A stretch of 64,000 bases of DNA from Salidesulfovibrio onnuriiensis (GTDB lineage: Bacteria > Desulfobacterota > Desulfovibrionia > Desulfovibrionales > Desulfovibrionaceae). The translations under genes were made by a program, and so were the position numbers. Shown one piece after another: positions 1 through 9,491 of the stretch. Where the stretch lies: NCBI RefSeq assembly GCF_008001235.1, contig NZ_CP040751.1, positions 3,289,501 through 3,353,500 of the forward strand. The letters are read 5' to 3'. Each line of letters opens with the position of its first letter. Positions within the stretch are counted from its first letter, which is position 1. The notes beneath the pieces are model-generated. The model was not told where the DNA came from. It ran no database searches and saw nothing but the letters and a program-made list of their open reading frames with translations.

Positions 1-325
1 CGAAAGCCTCAATGCCTGCATCCGCAAGAAGGACGAGAACGTGTTCGTGGGCGCACTGGAGGCCGAACCCGGCATCGAACGCATCCGCGACATCCTCGCC
101 CGGCGCGGCGTGAACCGGGCCTACCTGCTTCCCTTCCTGTTCGGCGCGGGCTGGCACGCCTCCAAGGACATGGTGGGCAAAAAGCCCGGATCATGGAAAA
201 GCGTGCTGGAATCCGGCGGGATCGAATGCGAGGCGGTGCTCAAGGGCGCGGGCGAATACGACGTGCTGGCCAACATCTGGCTGGATCACCTGAAGGACGC
301 CATGATTCGGCTGGAGCGCAGATAG
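1..325 (+). CDS. cbiK: Sirohydrochlorin cobaltochelatase, CbiK family (C-terminal part)
   Basis: The gene enters from the left edge; the open frame runs from base 2 to a TAG at 323-325, about 107 residues. The visible part carries the C-terminal pattern of CbiK-type chelatases: LLPFLFGAGWHASKDM, whose His lies where the family binds metal, then SWKSVLESGG and VLKGAGEYD. CbiK inserts cobalt (or iron) into sirohydrochlorin on the way to cobalamin or heme, and Desulfovibrio species carry cytoplasmic and periplasmic versions. The N-terminus is outside the window, so a signal peptide cannot be judged. Confidence 0.85.
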   Translation, partial: ESLNACIRKKDENVFVGALEAEPGIERIRDILARRGVNRAYLLPFLFGAGWHASKDMVGKKPGSWKSVLESGGIECEAVLKGAGEYDVLANIWLDHLKDAMIRLERR

Positions 326-410
326 CCGTCCGTCAGCTAAAACCGGCGGCCGCTCAAAAGAATTCGGATTTCTCAGGGTAACAACGAAGACGAGATATTT
401 TCGGCAGCCG

Positions 411-767
411 CTAATACATGTAGTTGCGGCGGCGGCGAAGCGGAGCCCCGGAAACATAGCCCCGGGTGACGATCTTCTGGAGGGACTTGGACTGGCCCTG
501 GGTCAGGTCCACGTAGCGGCACTTGGCATAGCCCTGGCCATAGCTGACCACCTGGACCCGCAGGTTGCTGGCAACGGGGATTTCCCCGCAGAAGACATAG
601 ATGCTGAACTGCATGCCGAGCCGCAAAGCGCCGCCCTTCACGTCCAGTCCGATGGATTCGGCCGAGATATCGCGCACGCCAAAGACCACGCTCTGGTTGG
701 CCACCTTTGCGTAGAGTCCGAACTTTGTCGCCCGATATAACTGCTTATTCCCTGTTTCTGTTTGCAT
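411..767 (-). CDS. PilZ-like domain protein
   Basis: 118 residues from the ATG at 767. The open frame continues upstream to 911, but that part overlaps the start region of the divergent gene at 895 and looks non-coding. The core (YAKVANQSVVFGVRDIS, then ESIGL, then a Gly- and beta-rich stretch) has the layout of a PilZ domain, which binds cyclic di-GMP. The usual DxSxxG motif reads DISAES, so the Gly is lost, and the N-terminal Arg motif is weak; nucleotide binding is uncertain. The C-terminus is basic (RRRRNYMY). It is divergent from the RACo-like gene. Confidence 0.55.
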   Translation of the reverse strand: MQTETGNKQLYRATKFGLYAKVANQSVVFGVRDISAESIGLDVKGGALRLGMQFSIYVFCGEIPVASNLRVQVVSYGQGYAKCRYVDLTQGQSKSLQKIVTRGYVSGAPLRRRRNYMY

Positions 768-894
768 AACCCCACAACCCAACGGGTTTCTATCACCGAA
801 ACAATATTTTTCCAATACTATTTTACGCGTTGATGCGTTTACACCCCAACCTCCTTGGGTTATTGTCAATTTACACTCTTTCAGGAGAATATCA

Positions 895-2451
895 ATGACC
901 CAGGTCAGCATTCACATCCATGACGGAACGCAACTGAACGTCCCGCCCATGCCCGAGTTGTCCCTGGGCCAGCTGATCTTTCTGCAGGGCCTCTGGCAGG
1001 ACGTGCCGCTCTGCTCTGGGCTGGGCAAATGCGGCCTGTGCCGGATCCTGTTCCTTTCCGCACCGCCCGAACCAAGGAAAGAAGAGCTCAAGAAACTTTC
1101 CGACGACGAGATCGCAAAGGGCTGGCGGCTGGCCTGCCTGCACCCGGCCACGGCCTGCACCATCGGCCTGCCCGAACCGCTGCGCACGCAACGCAGCGCC
1201 CACGTGCAAAAGGCCCGGGGGGGCGACTACACCCTGGCCGTGGACCTGGGCACCACCTCCATCCACTGGTCCGTGCTTGTCGGCGACGAAGTCGTTGTCT
1301 CGGGCAACCGGCTCAACCCGCAGGTGGGCCTGGGCAGCGAAATCATGACCCGACTCTCCTTTGCGGCCACGAGGGAAGGCGCACGAATTCTCCGAAAACT
1401 CGTCCTCGACGCGATAGACATGCTCATCGCCGGAATGGACATCAACATCCAGGGCAAATGCGTGGGACTGGCCGTTTCCGGCAACCCGGCCATGACCTAC
1501 CTGCTGCTGGGCCTGGAAACGGACGGCCTGGCCTCGGCGCCCTATGCGCTGAGCTACGCGGGCGGCGACCTCCGCACGCTGGCGGACAACATGCCGCAGG
1601 CCTACATTCCGCCCCTGCTGGCCCCGTTCGTGGGCGCAGACCTGAGCGCCGGGCTCGCGGCCCTGCATTTTTCCGAAACACCGCCCGAGCATCCCTATCT
1701 CCTGGCCGACCTGGGCACCAACGGCGAATTCATCCTGGCCCTGTCCGAAGACGAATACCTCTGCGCCAGCGTGCCCATGGGCCCGGCCCTGGAAGGCGTG
1801 GGCCTGAGCGCGGGCCGCACCGCGAGCCCCGGAGCCATATCCGGATTCGCCCATTCCCCGGCGGGCATCGCGCCCCGCCGTATCCCCGGCGAAAGCGGGC
1901 CTGCGCGCCAGGGAATGACCGGCACGGCTTATCTTTCGCTGGCCGCCCTGCTGCGCAGCGAAGGAGTGCTTGACGAAAGCGGCCTTTATCAGTCAGGTAG
2001 CACGCCACAGGCCCACAAGCTGGCCCGGCGGATCAGCAGGCAGAACGGAGAGCCCGCCTTCGAGGTGCTCCCCGGCCTGCACATGCCCGCCAGCGACGTG
2101 GAGGAGATCCTCAAGGTCAAGGCGGCCTTCAACCTGGCCCTGTCCCGGCTGCTGGCCGAGGCGGGTATCGCGCCGAGCGGGCTGCGCACCCTGTACCTGG
2201 CGGGCGCGCTGGGCGAGCACGTCAACCTGGACGACCTGGAGGCCCTGGGCTTTTTGAATACGGAACTGAAGTACAAGACCGTCAAGGCGGGCAACACCTC
2301 GCTGCGCGGCACCCAGGCGCTGCTGACCGTCCCCGGCGCACGCGACTGGGTGGCGGCGCTGCCGGGCAGAACCCGGGTGCTGGACCTGGCCGGCGACGGA
2401 AGCTTTGGCGCACAATATATGGAAAGGATGCGTTTCACCTATGTTGATTAA
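895..2451 (+). CDS. RACo-like corrinoid activation protein: 2Fe-2S ferredoxin plus ASKHA (DUF4445) domain
   Basis: 518 residues, with AGGAG ahead of the ATG. Residues 1-95 are a 2Fe-2S ferredoxin-like domain with Cys40, Cys46, Cys49 and Cys81. From about 110 follows an actin-like ATPase domain with phosphate motifs LAVDLGTTS and LLADLGTNGEF. This matches the reductive activators of corrinoid proteins, which use ATP to reduce an inactive Co(II) corrinoid protein to Co(I). Known members often lie near methyltransferases and corrinoid proteins; none is adjacent here. The stop overlaps the next gene by 11 bp, so they are probably co-transcribed. The family call is firm; the partner is unknown. 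Confidence 0.85.
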   Translation: MTQVSIHIHDGTQLNVPPMPELSLGQLIFLQGLWQDVPLCSGLGKCGLCRILFLSAPPEPRKEELKKLSDDEIAKGWRLACLHPATACTIGLPEPLRTQRSAHVQKARGGDYTLAVDLGTTSIHWSVLVGDEVVVSGNRLNPQVGLGSEIMTRLSFAATREGARILRKLVLDAIDMLIAGMDINIQGKCVGLAVSGNPAMTYLLLGLETDGLASAPYALSYAGGDLRTLADNMPQAYIPPLLAPFVGADLSAGLAALHFSETPPEHPYLLADLGTNGEFILALSEDEYLCASVPMGPALEGVGLSAGRTASPGAISGFAHSPAGIAPRRIPGESGPARQGMTGTAYLSLAALLRSEGVLDESGLYQSGSTPQAHKLARRISRQNGEPAFEVLPGLHMPASDVEEILKVKAAFNLALSRLLAEAGIAPSGLRTLYLAGALGEHVNLDDLEALGFLNTELKYKTVKAGNTSLRGTQALLTVPGARDWVAALPGRTRVLDLAGDGSFGAQYMERMRFTYVD

Positions 2452-3601
2452 GAATTTATTCCCCCTGCTCGACAGGCAGACACTGCACGAACTCGACGAG
2501 TTCGGACGCGTCCTCAGAAAAGGGGTCCCTCTCAAGGGCAAGCACTTCGAGGTGCTGCACAAGAACGTGCGCGCCCTGTCCGACAGCCTGACCTCGGACC
2601 GCGAGGGCCTGCGCAAGGACTACATGACCGACTCCCGCTTCATGGGGGCCTACCTGCACTATTTCCTGCCCTGGAACCTGTACCGCCTCTCCCGGCTGTT
2701 CACGGGCATCGAGCCCTACGTCAACGAAGGCGGCACCATCATCGACCTGGGCTCCGGACCGCTCACCGTGCCCATGGCCCTGTGGATCGCCCTGCCCAAG
2801 ATGCGGGAGCGTTCGCTCACCTTCGTCTGCGTGGACCGGGCCTCCAAGGTCATGGCCGAGGGCCGCAAGCTCTTCGACGTCCTGACCAAGGGCGCATCCA
2901 AGTGGAAGATCGTCACGGTCAAGGGGTCCCTGGGCATGCAGCTGCGGGAGCGCGCCGATCTCGTGGTGGCCGCCAACACCCTCAACGAACTGAACTGGAC
3001 CGGCCGCGACAGCGACCAGATGCACGGCAAGGTGGCCCACTCGCTGACGAAATATCTCAAGAAGGACGGCAGGCTGCTCCTGGTGGAACCGGGCCTGCGC
3101 CAGGCGGCGCGCAACCTTTCCCAGCTGCGGGCCGAACTCATGGACCAGGGCCTCATGCCCCTGGCTCCCTGCCCGCACGCTGGATACTGTCCCATGCACG
3201 GCCAGGGACAGGACTCCCGCTGGTGCCACTTCAACTTCGGGGTGGAAGGCGCGCCCCAGTGGCTCGCCGACCTGACCCACAAGGCGCGGCTGACCAAGAC
3301 CGGACTGAGCATCAGCTTCCTGTACATGACCACGGCCGAGGTCAACTACGTGGGCAGCGTGCGCGCGGTCTCCGAAGTCTTCCGCCTGCCCCAGGGGCGC
3401 GGCCAGTACGCCTGCTCGTCCCGGGGACTGACCCTGCTGCAATACCCGCAGCACGGCCCCGTGCTTTTCCCCGGCCAGTACGTGGACCCGGAATGGCCCG
3501 AGGAATCCCGCACGGACCTCAAGTCCGGGGCGGTGATCCTGCCGGTCACGGCAAAACTCGACATCCGGAAACCGGATAACGCCAAGCCCCCGAAGAAGTA
3601 A
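2441..3601 (+). CDS. Rsm22-family small-subunit rRNA methyltransferase-like protein
   Basis: 386 residues from the ATG at 2441, inside the end of the preceding gene. A Rossmann SAM-binding motif, [17 protein letters not shown], lies near residue 100. The C-terminal half has [11 protein letters not shown] and then WCHFNFG, the Cys/His set typical of Rsm22/METTL17 proteins, where it holds an iron-sulfur cluster. Family members associate with the small ribosomal subunit. It is followed by lipB with a 1-bp TAATG overlap, so expression is probably coupled to lipoate synthesis; no functional link can be shown. Confidence 0.8.
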   Translation: MLIKNLFPLLDRQTLHELDEFGRVLRKGVPLKGKHFEVLHKNVRALSDSLTSDREGLRKDYMTDSRFMGAYLHYFLPWNLYRLSRLFTGIEPYVNEGGTIIDLGSGPLTVPMALWIALPKMRERSLTFVCVDRASKVMAEGRKLFDVLTKGASKWKIVTVKGSLGMQLRERADLVVAANTLNELNWTGRDSDQMHGKVAHSLTKYLKKDGRLLLVEPGLRQAARNLSQLRAELMDQGLMPLAPCPHAGYCPMHGQGQDSRWCHFNFGVEGAPQWLADLTHKARLTKTGLSISFLYMTTAEVNYVGSVRAVSEVFRLPQGRGQYACSSRGLTLLQYPQHGPVLFPGQYVDPEWPEESRTDLKSGAVILPVTAKLDIRKPDNAKPPKK

Positions 3602-4263
3602 TGAACATCATCGACCTCGGTCTCATCGACTACAAGGAAGCCGAAGCCCTGCAGCTTGACCGGCTGCAGGCGGTCATCGACGGCCGCGAAGGCAACACCC
3701 TCTACCTGCTGGAGCACCCCAAGGTGATCACCTACGGCAGGCAGGGCGGCGGCGAAAACCTGCACGTGAGCGACGCGTTCCTGACCCAGCAGGGGATCAC
3801 CCTGGCCCAGACCACGCGCGGCGGCAACATCACCTGCCACTTCCCGGGCCAGCTGGTGGGCTATCCCATCTGGCGCGTGGAAAAGCGCCCCGGCGGCATG
3901 AAAAAGTTCTTCCACGACATGGAGGAGGCGGTCATCAGCACCTGCGCCCGTTTCGGGGTCTCCACCAAGCGGCGCGAAGGCCACCCCGGCGTCTGGGTGA
4001 ACGAGCACCGCAAGATCTGCTCCATGGGCATCGGCGTGAAGAAATGGGTCACCTACCATGGCCTGGCGCTCAACGTGGGCCCGGACGTGAGCCTGTTCGA
4101 TCTCATCACCCTGTGCGGCATCCAGGGCGCGGTTCCCACCTCGCTGAGCAAGGAGGCCGGACGTGAAATCACCGTAAAGGAAGTGAAGGATGTCTTCCGT
4201 GAAGAATTCGGAAAAGCCTTTGCGCATTCCACCGTGGCTGCGCATCAAGCTGCCCAAGGATAA
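3601..4263 (+). CDS. lipB: Octanoyltransferase LipB
   Basis: 220 residues. LipB moves octanoyl from acyl carrier protein to the lipoyl domains of enzyme complexes such as the glycine cleavage H protein, the first step of lipoate synthesis. Family signatures are [17 protein letters not shown], the conserved Lys region [19 protein letters not shown], and the C-terminal LCGIQG with the acyl-enzyme Cys. The length is normal. Its last 74 bp overlap the start of lipA in another frame, an unusually long overlap that suggests tight translational coupling. Confidence 0.95.
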   Translation: MNIIDLGLIDYKEAEALQLDRLQAVIDGREGNTLYLLEHPKVITYGRQGGGENLHVSDAFLTQQGITLAQTTRGGNITCHFPGQLVGYPIWRVEKRPGGMKKFFHDMEEAVISTCARFGVSTKRREGHPGVWVNEHRKICSMGIGVKKWVTYHGLALNVGPDVSLFDLITLCGIQGAVPTSLSKEAGREITVKEVKDVFREEFGKAFAHSTVAAHQAAQG

Positions 4264-5065
4264 CAAGTTCGCGGGCACCAGGAACCTGCTGGACGACCTG
4301 AACCTGAACACGGTCTGCCAGAGCGCCAAATGCCCCAACTGCTGGGAATGTTTCGGCAAGAAGGTGGCCACGTTCATGATCATGGGCACGGTCTGCACCC
4401 GCAACTGCGCCTTCTGCAACATCGGCTCCGGCCATGTGACTCCGCTGGACGAGGACGAACCCGCGCGTATTGCCGAGGCCTCCAAACGCCTGGAGCTGCG
4501 CCACGTGGTCATCACCTCGGTGACCCGCGACGACCTGCCCGATGGCGGCTCCGCGCATTTCGCGGCCACCATCCGGGCCGTGCGCCAGGCATTGCCGGAC
4601 TGCACCATCGAGGTGCTCATCCCGGATTTCCGTGGCGACTGGGACGCGCTCAGGACCGTGCTGGACGCCGGGCCCGACGTGCTCAACCACAACTTGGAGA
4701 CCGTTCCCTATCTCTACGGCACGATCCGCCCCCAGGCCGACTACCGGCAGAGCCTGGACCTCCTGGCAAAATCCAAGGAGCTGGCCCCGCACATCCCCAC
4801 CAAGAGCGGCATCATGGTGGGCCTGGGCGAAACCGATTCGGGCGTCATGCGCGTGCTGGACGACCTGGCCGCCATAGACTGCGACATCGTGACCATCGGC
4901 CAGTACATGCAACCCAGCCGCCAGCATCCGCTGGTGAAGCGCTACGTGCCGCCCAACTTCTTCGACGAGTACGCGGCCGCGGGCCAGGCCAAGGGCATCA
5001 GGCACATGTTCTGCGCCCCGCTGGTTCGAAGCAGCTACATGGCCGAACAGTTCATGAAAAAATAA
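4190..5065 (+). CDS. lipA: Lipoyl synthase LipA (radical SAM)
   Basis: 291 residues. LipA inserts two sulfur atoms into the octanoyl chain made by LipB. It shows both cluster motifs: [12 protein letters not shown] (auxiliary 4Fe-4S, CxxxxCxxxxxC) and CTRNCAFC (radical-SAM CxxxCxxC). The C-terminal RSSYMAEQ supplies the Ser ligand of the auxiliary cluster. The start at 4190 lies inside lipB; the protein has the normal family length with it. A strong terminator follows directly. Confidence 0.96.
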   Translation: MSSVKNSEKPLRIPPWLRIKLPKDNKFAGTRNLLDDLNLNTVCQSAKCPNCWECFGKKVATFMIMGTVCTRNCAFCNIGSGHVTPLDEDEPARIAEASKRLELRHVVITSVTRDDLPDGGSAHFAATIRAVRQALPDCTIEVLIPDFRGDWDALRTVLDAGPDVLNHNLETVPYLYGTIRPQADYRQSLDLLAKSKELAPHIPTKSGIMVGLGETDSGVMRVLDDLAAIDCDIVTIGQYMQPSRQHPLVKRYVPPNFFDEYAAAGQAKGIRHMFCAPLVRSSYMAEQFMKK

Positions 5066-5069
5066 TCCA

Positions 5070-5096
5070 AGCCCCGGGAAACCGGGGCTTTTTTTT
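5070..5096 (+). terminator. Rho-independent terminator after lipA
   Basis: AGCCCCGG, a short loop, then CCGGGGCT and eight T. It starts 5 bp after the lipA stop and closes the operon from the RACo-like gene to lipA. Confidence 0.92.
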
Positions 5097-5274
5097 GGGT
5101 GCGCAGCGCTTCAACTGTCCCCTGTTCGGGCAAGGGCCACATCAAAAGGCAAGGCCCCGCAGGATTTCCTCCCTACCGAATTCTAATTGCCTCCGGCAGG
5201 TTCGCGTGCTCTCTAGAGCATAGAGAAATCAACCTTCCGAAAGGGCCGTCCAACCACGGCCCGAGGATGGAACC

Positions 5275-6972
5275 ATGCCGGACCTGCACTTCGCGACCTA
5301 CGCCCTGCTCCTTGCCGGTCTCGCGTTGCTTTTCATCGGCGCCATCGACCTGACGAAACGCTACCGCGACTCCAGGCGCGTGGCCAACGCCGAAATGGAG
5401 CTGAGCATCAGCCGGGAACGGTACAAGGACGCCCAGCGCATCGGCCGCATGGGACACTGGGACCTGGATATCCAGAACAACGTCCTGTCATGGTCGGACG
5501 AGGTCTTCCGCATCTTCGACATGCAGCGGGAGGATTTCGACGGCACCCTGGACGCCTTTTTCGCGCTCATCCACCCCGAGGACCTGGACCTGGTCAGAAA
5601 AAAATACGGCCAGTCCCTGCAGGACGGGAAGCAATACGACATCATCCACCGCATCATCACCAAGTCTGGCGAGACCCGGCACGTCTATGAGCGGTGCCGG
5701 ACATTTTACGACAGCTCCGGCGCGGCCCTGCGTTCCCTCGGGACGGTCCAGGACGTCACCGAGCAGAAGGCCATCGAAAACGAACTGCGACAGGCCAAGC
5801 TGGACGCCGAAGCCGCCATGCGTGCCAAGAGCGAATTCCTCGCCAACATGAGCCACGAAATCAGGACCCCTCTCAACGGCATCCTGGGCATGCTGCAACT
5901 GCTGGAAAACACCCGGCTCAACGGCGAGCAGCACTCCTATGTGGAGATGGCCACAACCTCCTCGCGCCGCCTGACCCTGCTGCTCAGCGACATCCTGGAC
6001 CTCTCCCGCCTGGAGGCGGGAAAGATGCACATTCACGAGGCCGGGTTCAACCTGCCGGAAACACTCTACGGGATCAGGGAGATATACGGGAACGAGGCCA
6101 AGGGAAAAGACATCGACCTGCGGCTGACCATCGACCAGGAGCTTCCCGCCACGGTCTTCGGCGACGAGGTCCGGCTGCGGCAGATCCTCTTCAATGTGGT
6201 GGGCAACGCCGTGAAGTTCACCGAACGCGGGCAAGTGGAAATCTCCGCGCAACGGCTGCACCCCAAAAGCGACGGGCAGCTGCTGGCCCTGTTCACGGTC
6301 CGCGACACCGGCCCGGGCGTCTCCGAGGAAATGATGCGGGAAATAACCTCCCCCTTCACCCAGGGGGAAAACTTCATGATACGCAGATACGGCGGAGCGG
6401 GGCTCGGGCTGGCCATTGTCCGCAGGCTCACCGAGCTCATGGGGGGCACCCTCGCCATCTCCACGGAGGAAGGAGCGGGCACGGAGATCGGCATATGCCT
6501 TCCCCTGAAGGAGGCCTGCCGGGCCGGGGACAGTCCCGTGCTGGCCCTGTCGAAGAACAGCCGCTCCGGCCCATACAGGATTCTGCTGGTGGAAGACGAC
6601 GCCGTGAGCCGGGCCGTGCTCCGAAGGCAGCTGGAACTGCGAAACCTGGAAGTGGATGTCGCGGGCAACGGAGCGGAGGCAATGGAAATGATCCGTTCCG
6701 GCGACCATGATCTCGTGCTCATGGACATCCAGATGCCGACCTTGGACGGGATGGAGGCCACACGCCGCATCCGCAGGGGAAAGGCGGGGCGGGACAAGCA
6801 GGACATCCCCATTGTGGCGGTCACGGCATACGCCATGCCCGGCGACAAGGAAAAATTTCTCGATGCGGGCATGAACGACTACCTGGCCAAACCCGTGGAC
6901 ATGGACAAGCTGTACGCCATCTTGGACCGGGAACTGAACAAGGCGCTCCACGCCGCCGCCCAGCTTCTTTGA
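5275..6972 (+). CDS. Hybrid sensor histidine kinase (TM, PAS, HisKA, HATPase, REC)
   Basis: 565 residues with GAGGAT ahead of the ATG. One N-terminal membrane segment (about 7-25) has almost no periplasmic part, so sensing is probably by the PAS domain (about 45-165, with [20 protein letters not shown]). The dimerisation box [10 protein letters not shown] carries His194; the ATPase has the N box (NVVGNAVKF), DTGPGV and [11 protein letters not shown]-terminal receiver domain has EDD near 441 and phospho-acceptor Asp484 (LMDIQMP). As a hybrid kinase it needs an Hpt partner; one is encoded at 62039, but pairing is unproven. It stands alone between two terminators. Confidence 0.92.
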   Translation: MPDLHFATYALLLAGLALLFIGAIDLTKRYRDSRRVANAEMELSISRERYKDAQRIGRMGHWDLDIQNNVLSWSDEVFRIFDMQREDFDGTLDAFFALIHPEDLDLVRKKYGQSLQDGKQYDIIHRIITKSGETRHVYERCRTFYDSSGAALRSLGTVQDVTEQKAIENELRQAKLDAEAAMRAKSEFLANMSHEIRTPLNGILGMLQLLENTRLNGEQHSYVEMATTSSRRLTLLLSDILDLSRLEAGKMHIHEAGFNLPETLYGIREIYGNEAKGKDIDLRLTIDQELPATVFGDEVRLRQILFNVVGNAVKFTERGQVEISAQRLHPKSDGQLLALFTVRDTGPGVSEEMMREITSPFTQGENFMIRRYGGAGLGLAIVRRLTELMGGTLAISTEEGAGTEIGICLPLKEACRAGDSPVLALSKNSRSGPYRILLVEDDAVSRAVLRRQLELRNLEVDVAGNGAEAMEMIRSGDHDLVLMDIQMPTLDGMEATRRIRRGKAGRDKQDIPIVAVTAYAMPGDKEKFLDAGMNDYLAKPVDMDKLYAILDRELNKALHAAAQLL

Positions 6973-6977
6973 CTCAA

Positions 6978-7006
6978 AAGCCCCGGATGAACCGGGGCTT
7001 CTTTTT
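6978..7006 (+). terminator. Terminator after the hybrid kinase
   Basis: AGCCCCGG, loop ATGAA, CCGGGGCT, then CTTTTTC. The stem is nearly the same as that of the lipA terminator. Confidence 0.88.
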
Positions 7007-7099
7007 CTCCCCTCCCCCCATGACAATCCGCACAAACTAGGCTAGCCTCCGGTGCTACCGGATAGGATATCGCAACCCGCAAACGGAGACAGATATATC

Positions 7100-8608
7100 A
7101 TGGAAATTCGTTATCTCGACGCTCATGCAACTGGTTGGAATTTCAAGACTGTGATTCTTTTCGGCTTTGAGGGCGAATCGCTGCCCGAGACCGTCCCGGC
7201 CCTGGCCGAGGAGGCCGGGTGGATCAAGGACAGCCCCGCGCTCAAGGACTTCACGGGCAAAGCCAAGGAAACCGTGGTGCTCTACGCCCCGGCGGGCAGC
7301 CTGCTGCGCCGCATCATCGTGGTGGGCCTGGGCAAGCGCGACAGGTTCGACCTGGAGGGCCTGCGCTTCTCCACGGCCACGGCAATCCAGCGCTGCAAGG
7401 CGCTCAAGGCCGAGAGCTGCGCCGTGAACATGGAGAACCTTTCCAGGCTGGGCGAACCCATGTCGGTCATGGCCGAGGAAATCGTCTGCGCCGCCTCCCT
7501 GTCCCTGTATTCCTACGACGAATTCAAGACCAGGACCGAGGACGACGACTTCGCCATCGAGGAACTGACCCTGTTCTCGGCCGACGAGGACGCGGCCAGG
7601 GAAATCCAGGCCGGAGCCGAGCGCGGCCAGGCAGCGGCCAAGGGCGTCATCAAGACCCGCGACCTGGGCAACGGCCCGGCCAACCACGTGACCCCCACCT
7701 TCCTGGCCAGGACCGCCCAGGACATGGGCAAGCGGTACGGCTTCAAGGTGCGGGTGCTGGAGCGCAAGGACGTGCTCAAGCTGGGAATGGGCGCGTTCGA
7801 GGCCGTATTCAAAGGCGCGCAGGAAGACCCCAAGTTCATTGTCATGGAACACGCGCCCAAGGGCACCGAGACGGACCGGCCCATCGTGTTCGTGGGCAAG
7901 GGCATCACCTTTGACACGGGCGGCATCTCCATCAAACCCAGCGCCAAGATGCACGAAATGAAGTGCGACATGTGCGGGGCAGGGGCCATCTTCGGGCTCT
8001 TCGAGGCCCTGGGCCATTCCGACATCAAGCGGCGCATCGTGGGCGTCATGCCCTGCACGGACAACATGCCCGACGGCAACGCCACGCGGCCCGGCGACAT
8101 CGTGCGCACCCTGTCCGGCAAGACCGTGGAAATCATCAACACCGACGCCGAAGGCCGTCTCATCCTCTGCGACGCCCTGACCTGGGCCCAGCAGGAATAC
8201 GACACCGAGGCGGTCATCGACCTGGCCACCCTCACCGGCGCGTGCGTTGTGGCCCTGGGCACCGAGGTGGCCGGGGTGTTCTGCGACGACGAGGCCCTGC
8301 GCGATCAGATCCGCGACACGGGCAAGCGCGTGGGCGACAAGTTCTGGCCCCTGCCGCTTTGGGATCTCTATTTCGAGCCGCTCAAGTCCGACGTCTCGGA
8401 CATGATGAACGTGGGCGACCGCATGGGCGGGGCCAGCAACGCGGCGGTGTTCCTCAAGCAGTTCATCGAGGAGAACACCCGCTGGGCCCACCTGGACATC
8501 GCCGGTCCGGCCGACGGCATGAAAAAGAACCCCATCCACATGGGCGGGGCCAGCGGATTCGCCGTGCGTACTCTCATCGAGATCGCCCGCAACGGGATTG
8601 AAGAATAA
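7100..8608 (+). CDS. pepA: Leucyl aminopeptidase, M17 family
   Basis: 502 residues from the ATG at 7100 with GGAG about 11 bp upstream. It removes N-terminal residues from peptides in the cytoplasm as a two-metal hexamer. The M17 signature NTDAEGRLILCDAL is intact, as are the metal and active-site regions VGKGITFDTGG and KCDMCGAGA. Length and domain order (variable N-terminal domain, catalytic C-terminal half from about 180) are normal. It is a single gene between terminators. Confidence 0.95.
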   Translation: MEIRYLDAHATGWNFKTVILFGFEGESLPETVPALAEEAGWIKDSPALKDFTGKAKETVVLYAPAGSLLRRIIVVGLGKRDRFDLEGLRFSTATAIQRCKALKAESCAVNMENLSRLGEPMSVMAEEIVCAASLSLYSYDEFKTRTEDDDFAIEELTLFSADEDAAREIQAGAERGQAAAKGVIKTRDLGNGPANHVTPTFLARTAQDMGKRYGFKVRVLERKDVLKLGMGAFEAVFKGAQEDPKFIVMEHAPKGTETDRPIVFVGKGITFDTGGISIKPSAKMHEMKCDMCGAGAIFGLFEALGHSDIKRRIVGVMPCTDNMPDGNATRPGDIVRTLSGKTVEIINTDAEGRLILCDALTWAQQEYDTEAVIDLATLTGACVVALGTEVAGVFCDDEALRDQIRDTGKRVGDKFWPLPLWDLYFEPLKSDVSDMMNVGDRMGGASNAAVFLKQFIEENTRWAHLDIAGPADGMKKNPIHMGGASGFAVRTLIEIARNGIEE

Positions 8609-8609
8609 A

Positions 8610-8649
8610 CCCGAGAGGGGGAACTTCTGAAGAAGTTCCCCCTCTCGGG
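8610..8649 (+). terminator. Long hairpin after pepA
   Basis: A nearly perfect 18-bp stem starting CCCGAGAGGGGGAACTTC and ending in its complement begins 2 bp after the pepA stop. It has no T tract of its own, so it may protect the mRNA 3' end or work with the next hairpin. Confidence 0.7.
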
Positions 8650-8675
8650 CTCTCCCCCTCAAGACTTTTTAGCGA

Positions 8676-8706
8676 GGCCGGAACTGATGTTCCGGCCTTT
8701 TCTTTT
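8676..8706 (+). terminator. Second terminator after pepA
   Basis: GGCCGGAA, a 6-base loop, TTCCGGCC and TTTTCTTTT: a standard intrinsic terminator about 70 bp after the pepA stop. Confidence 0.88.
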
Positions 8707-8799
8707 GATCCAATATTTCAGATGACTCAGAAGAGTGCGAGCGAAAGATTTCGTCGTGAGGCGAGCCATTCAAGCGAGTCTTACGAATAAAAACAACAG

Positions 8800-8880
8800 C
8801 GATGGCGCAAAACAAAGCCCGGCCTGACGCGTATTAAGACATACGCCAAGGATTGGCTTGGTTGCAGCAACGAACAGATC
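8800..8880. repeat. Degenerate copy of the dispersed palindromic element, leading the tandem array
   Basis: This stretch shares the element's order of parts: GGCGCAAAACAAAGCCCG, a central GCGTATT/ACATACGCC palindrome, then TTGGTTGCAGCAACG and the GTGCGCTT block that opens the tandem units. It resembles the element at 25900 more than the units that follow. Confidence 0.55.
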
Positions 8881-9410
8881 GTGCGCTTTTCAGCGAATTC
8901 TTTCAGGCGGCTCAAAAGCGTGCAGTCACAAGGCGCAAAAAGAAAGCCGGACCCGACGTGTGCAACCACGTACACGAGAAATCGGATTTCTTGCGGCAAC
9001 GCCTGAATGTGCGCTTACAGCAATTCCCTCAGGCGGCTCAAAAGCGTGCAGTCATAAGACGCAAAAAGAAAGCCGAACCCGACATGTACAACCACGTACA
9101 CGAGGGATCGGATTTCTTGCGGTAACGCCTGAATGTGCGCTTACAGCAATTCCCTCAGGCGGCTCAAAAGCGTGCAGTCACAAGGCGCAAAAAGAAAGCC
9201 GGACCCGACGTGTACAACCACGTACACGAGGAATCGGATTTCTTGCGGCAACGCCGTGAATGTGCGCTTTTCAGCAATTCTCTCAGGCGGCTCAAAAGCG
9301 TGCAGTCACAAGGCGCAAAAAGAAAGCCGGACCCGACGTGTACAACCACGTACACGAGGAATCGGATTTCTTGCGGCAACGCCGTGAATGTGCGCTTTTC
9401 AGCCGCCTGA
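8881..9410. repeat. Tandem array: four units of about 127 bp plus a 5' fragment
   Basis: Units start at 8881, 9009, 9135 and 9262, each with GTGCGCTT, and a truncated fifth at 9390. Spacings are 128, 126, 127 and 128. Each unit has CAGGCGGCTCAAAAGCGTGC, a GCGCAAAAAGAAAGCC block, the palindrome ACGTGTACAACCACGTACAC and GGATTTCTTGCGG. Copies differ by scattered substitutions. Open frames through the array change between units and have no start sites, so I do not call a protein. Each unit is one copy of the dispersed element also found at 25900, 32860 and 52850. Confidence 0.85.
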
Positions 9411-9457
9411 CACAACAAGGGGGTGGGGCCGAAGCCACCACCCCCCTGCTGTGTTGG
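9410..9457 (-). terminator. Hairpin after nrdD
   Basis: A long GC-rich inverted repeat (CACAACAAGGGGGTGG against CCACCCCCCTGCTGTG around a GGCCGAAGCC tip) lies about 35 bp past the nrdD stop. On the minus strand it is followed by no clean T run, so it may act as a transcript-end stabiliser. Confidence 0.6.
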
Positions 9458-9491
9458 AGGTTAGTATATACCCGTTTTAGGAGGACCGTAA

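Noticed and set aside
8853-9387. Repeat protein encoded by the tandem array
   Set aside because: Unit lengths of 126-128 bp shift the frame from unit to unit, and no start site is seen; the DNA palindrome explains the conservation.
8881-9410. CRISPR array
   Set aside because: Units of about 127 bp repeat along their whole length with no unique spacers, and no cas gene is present.
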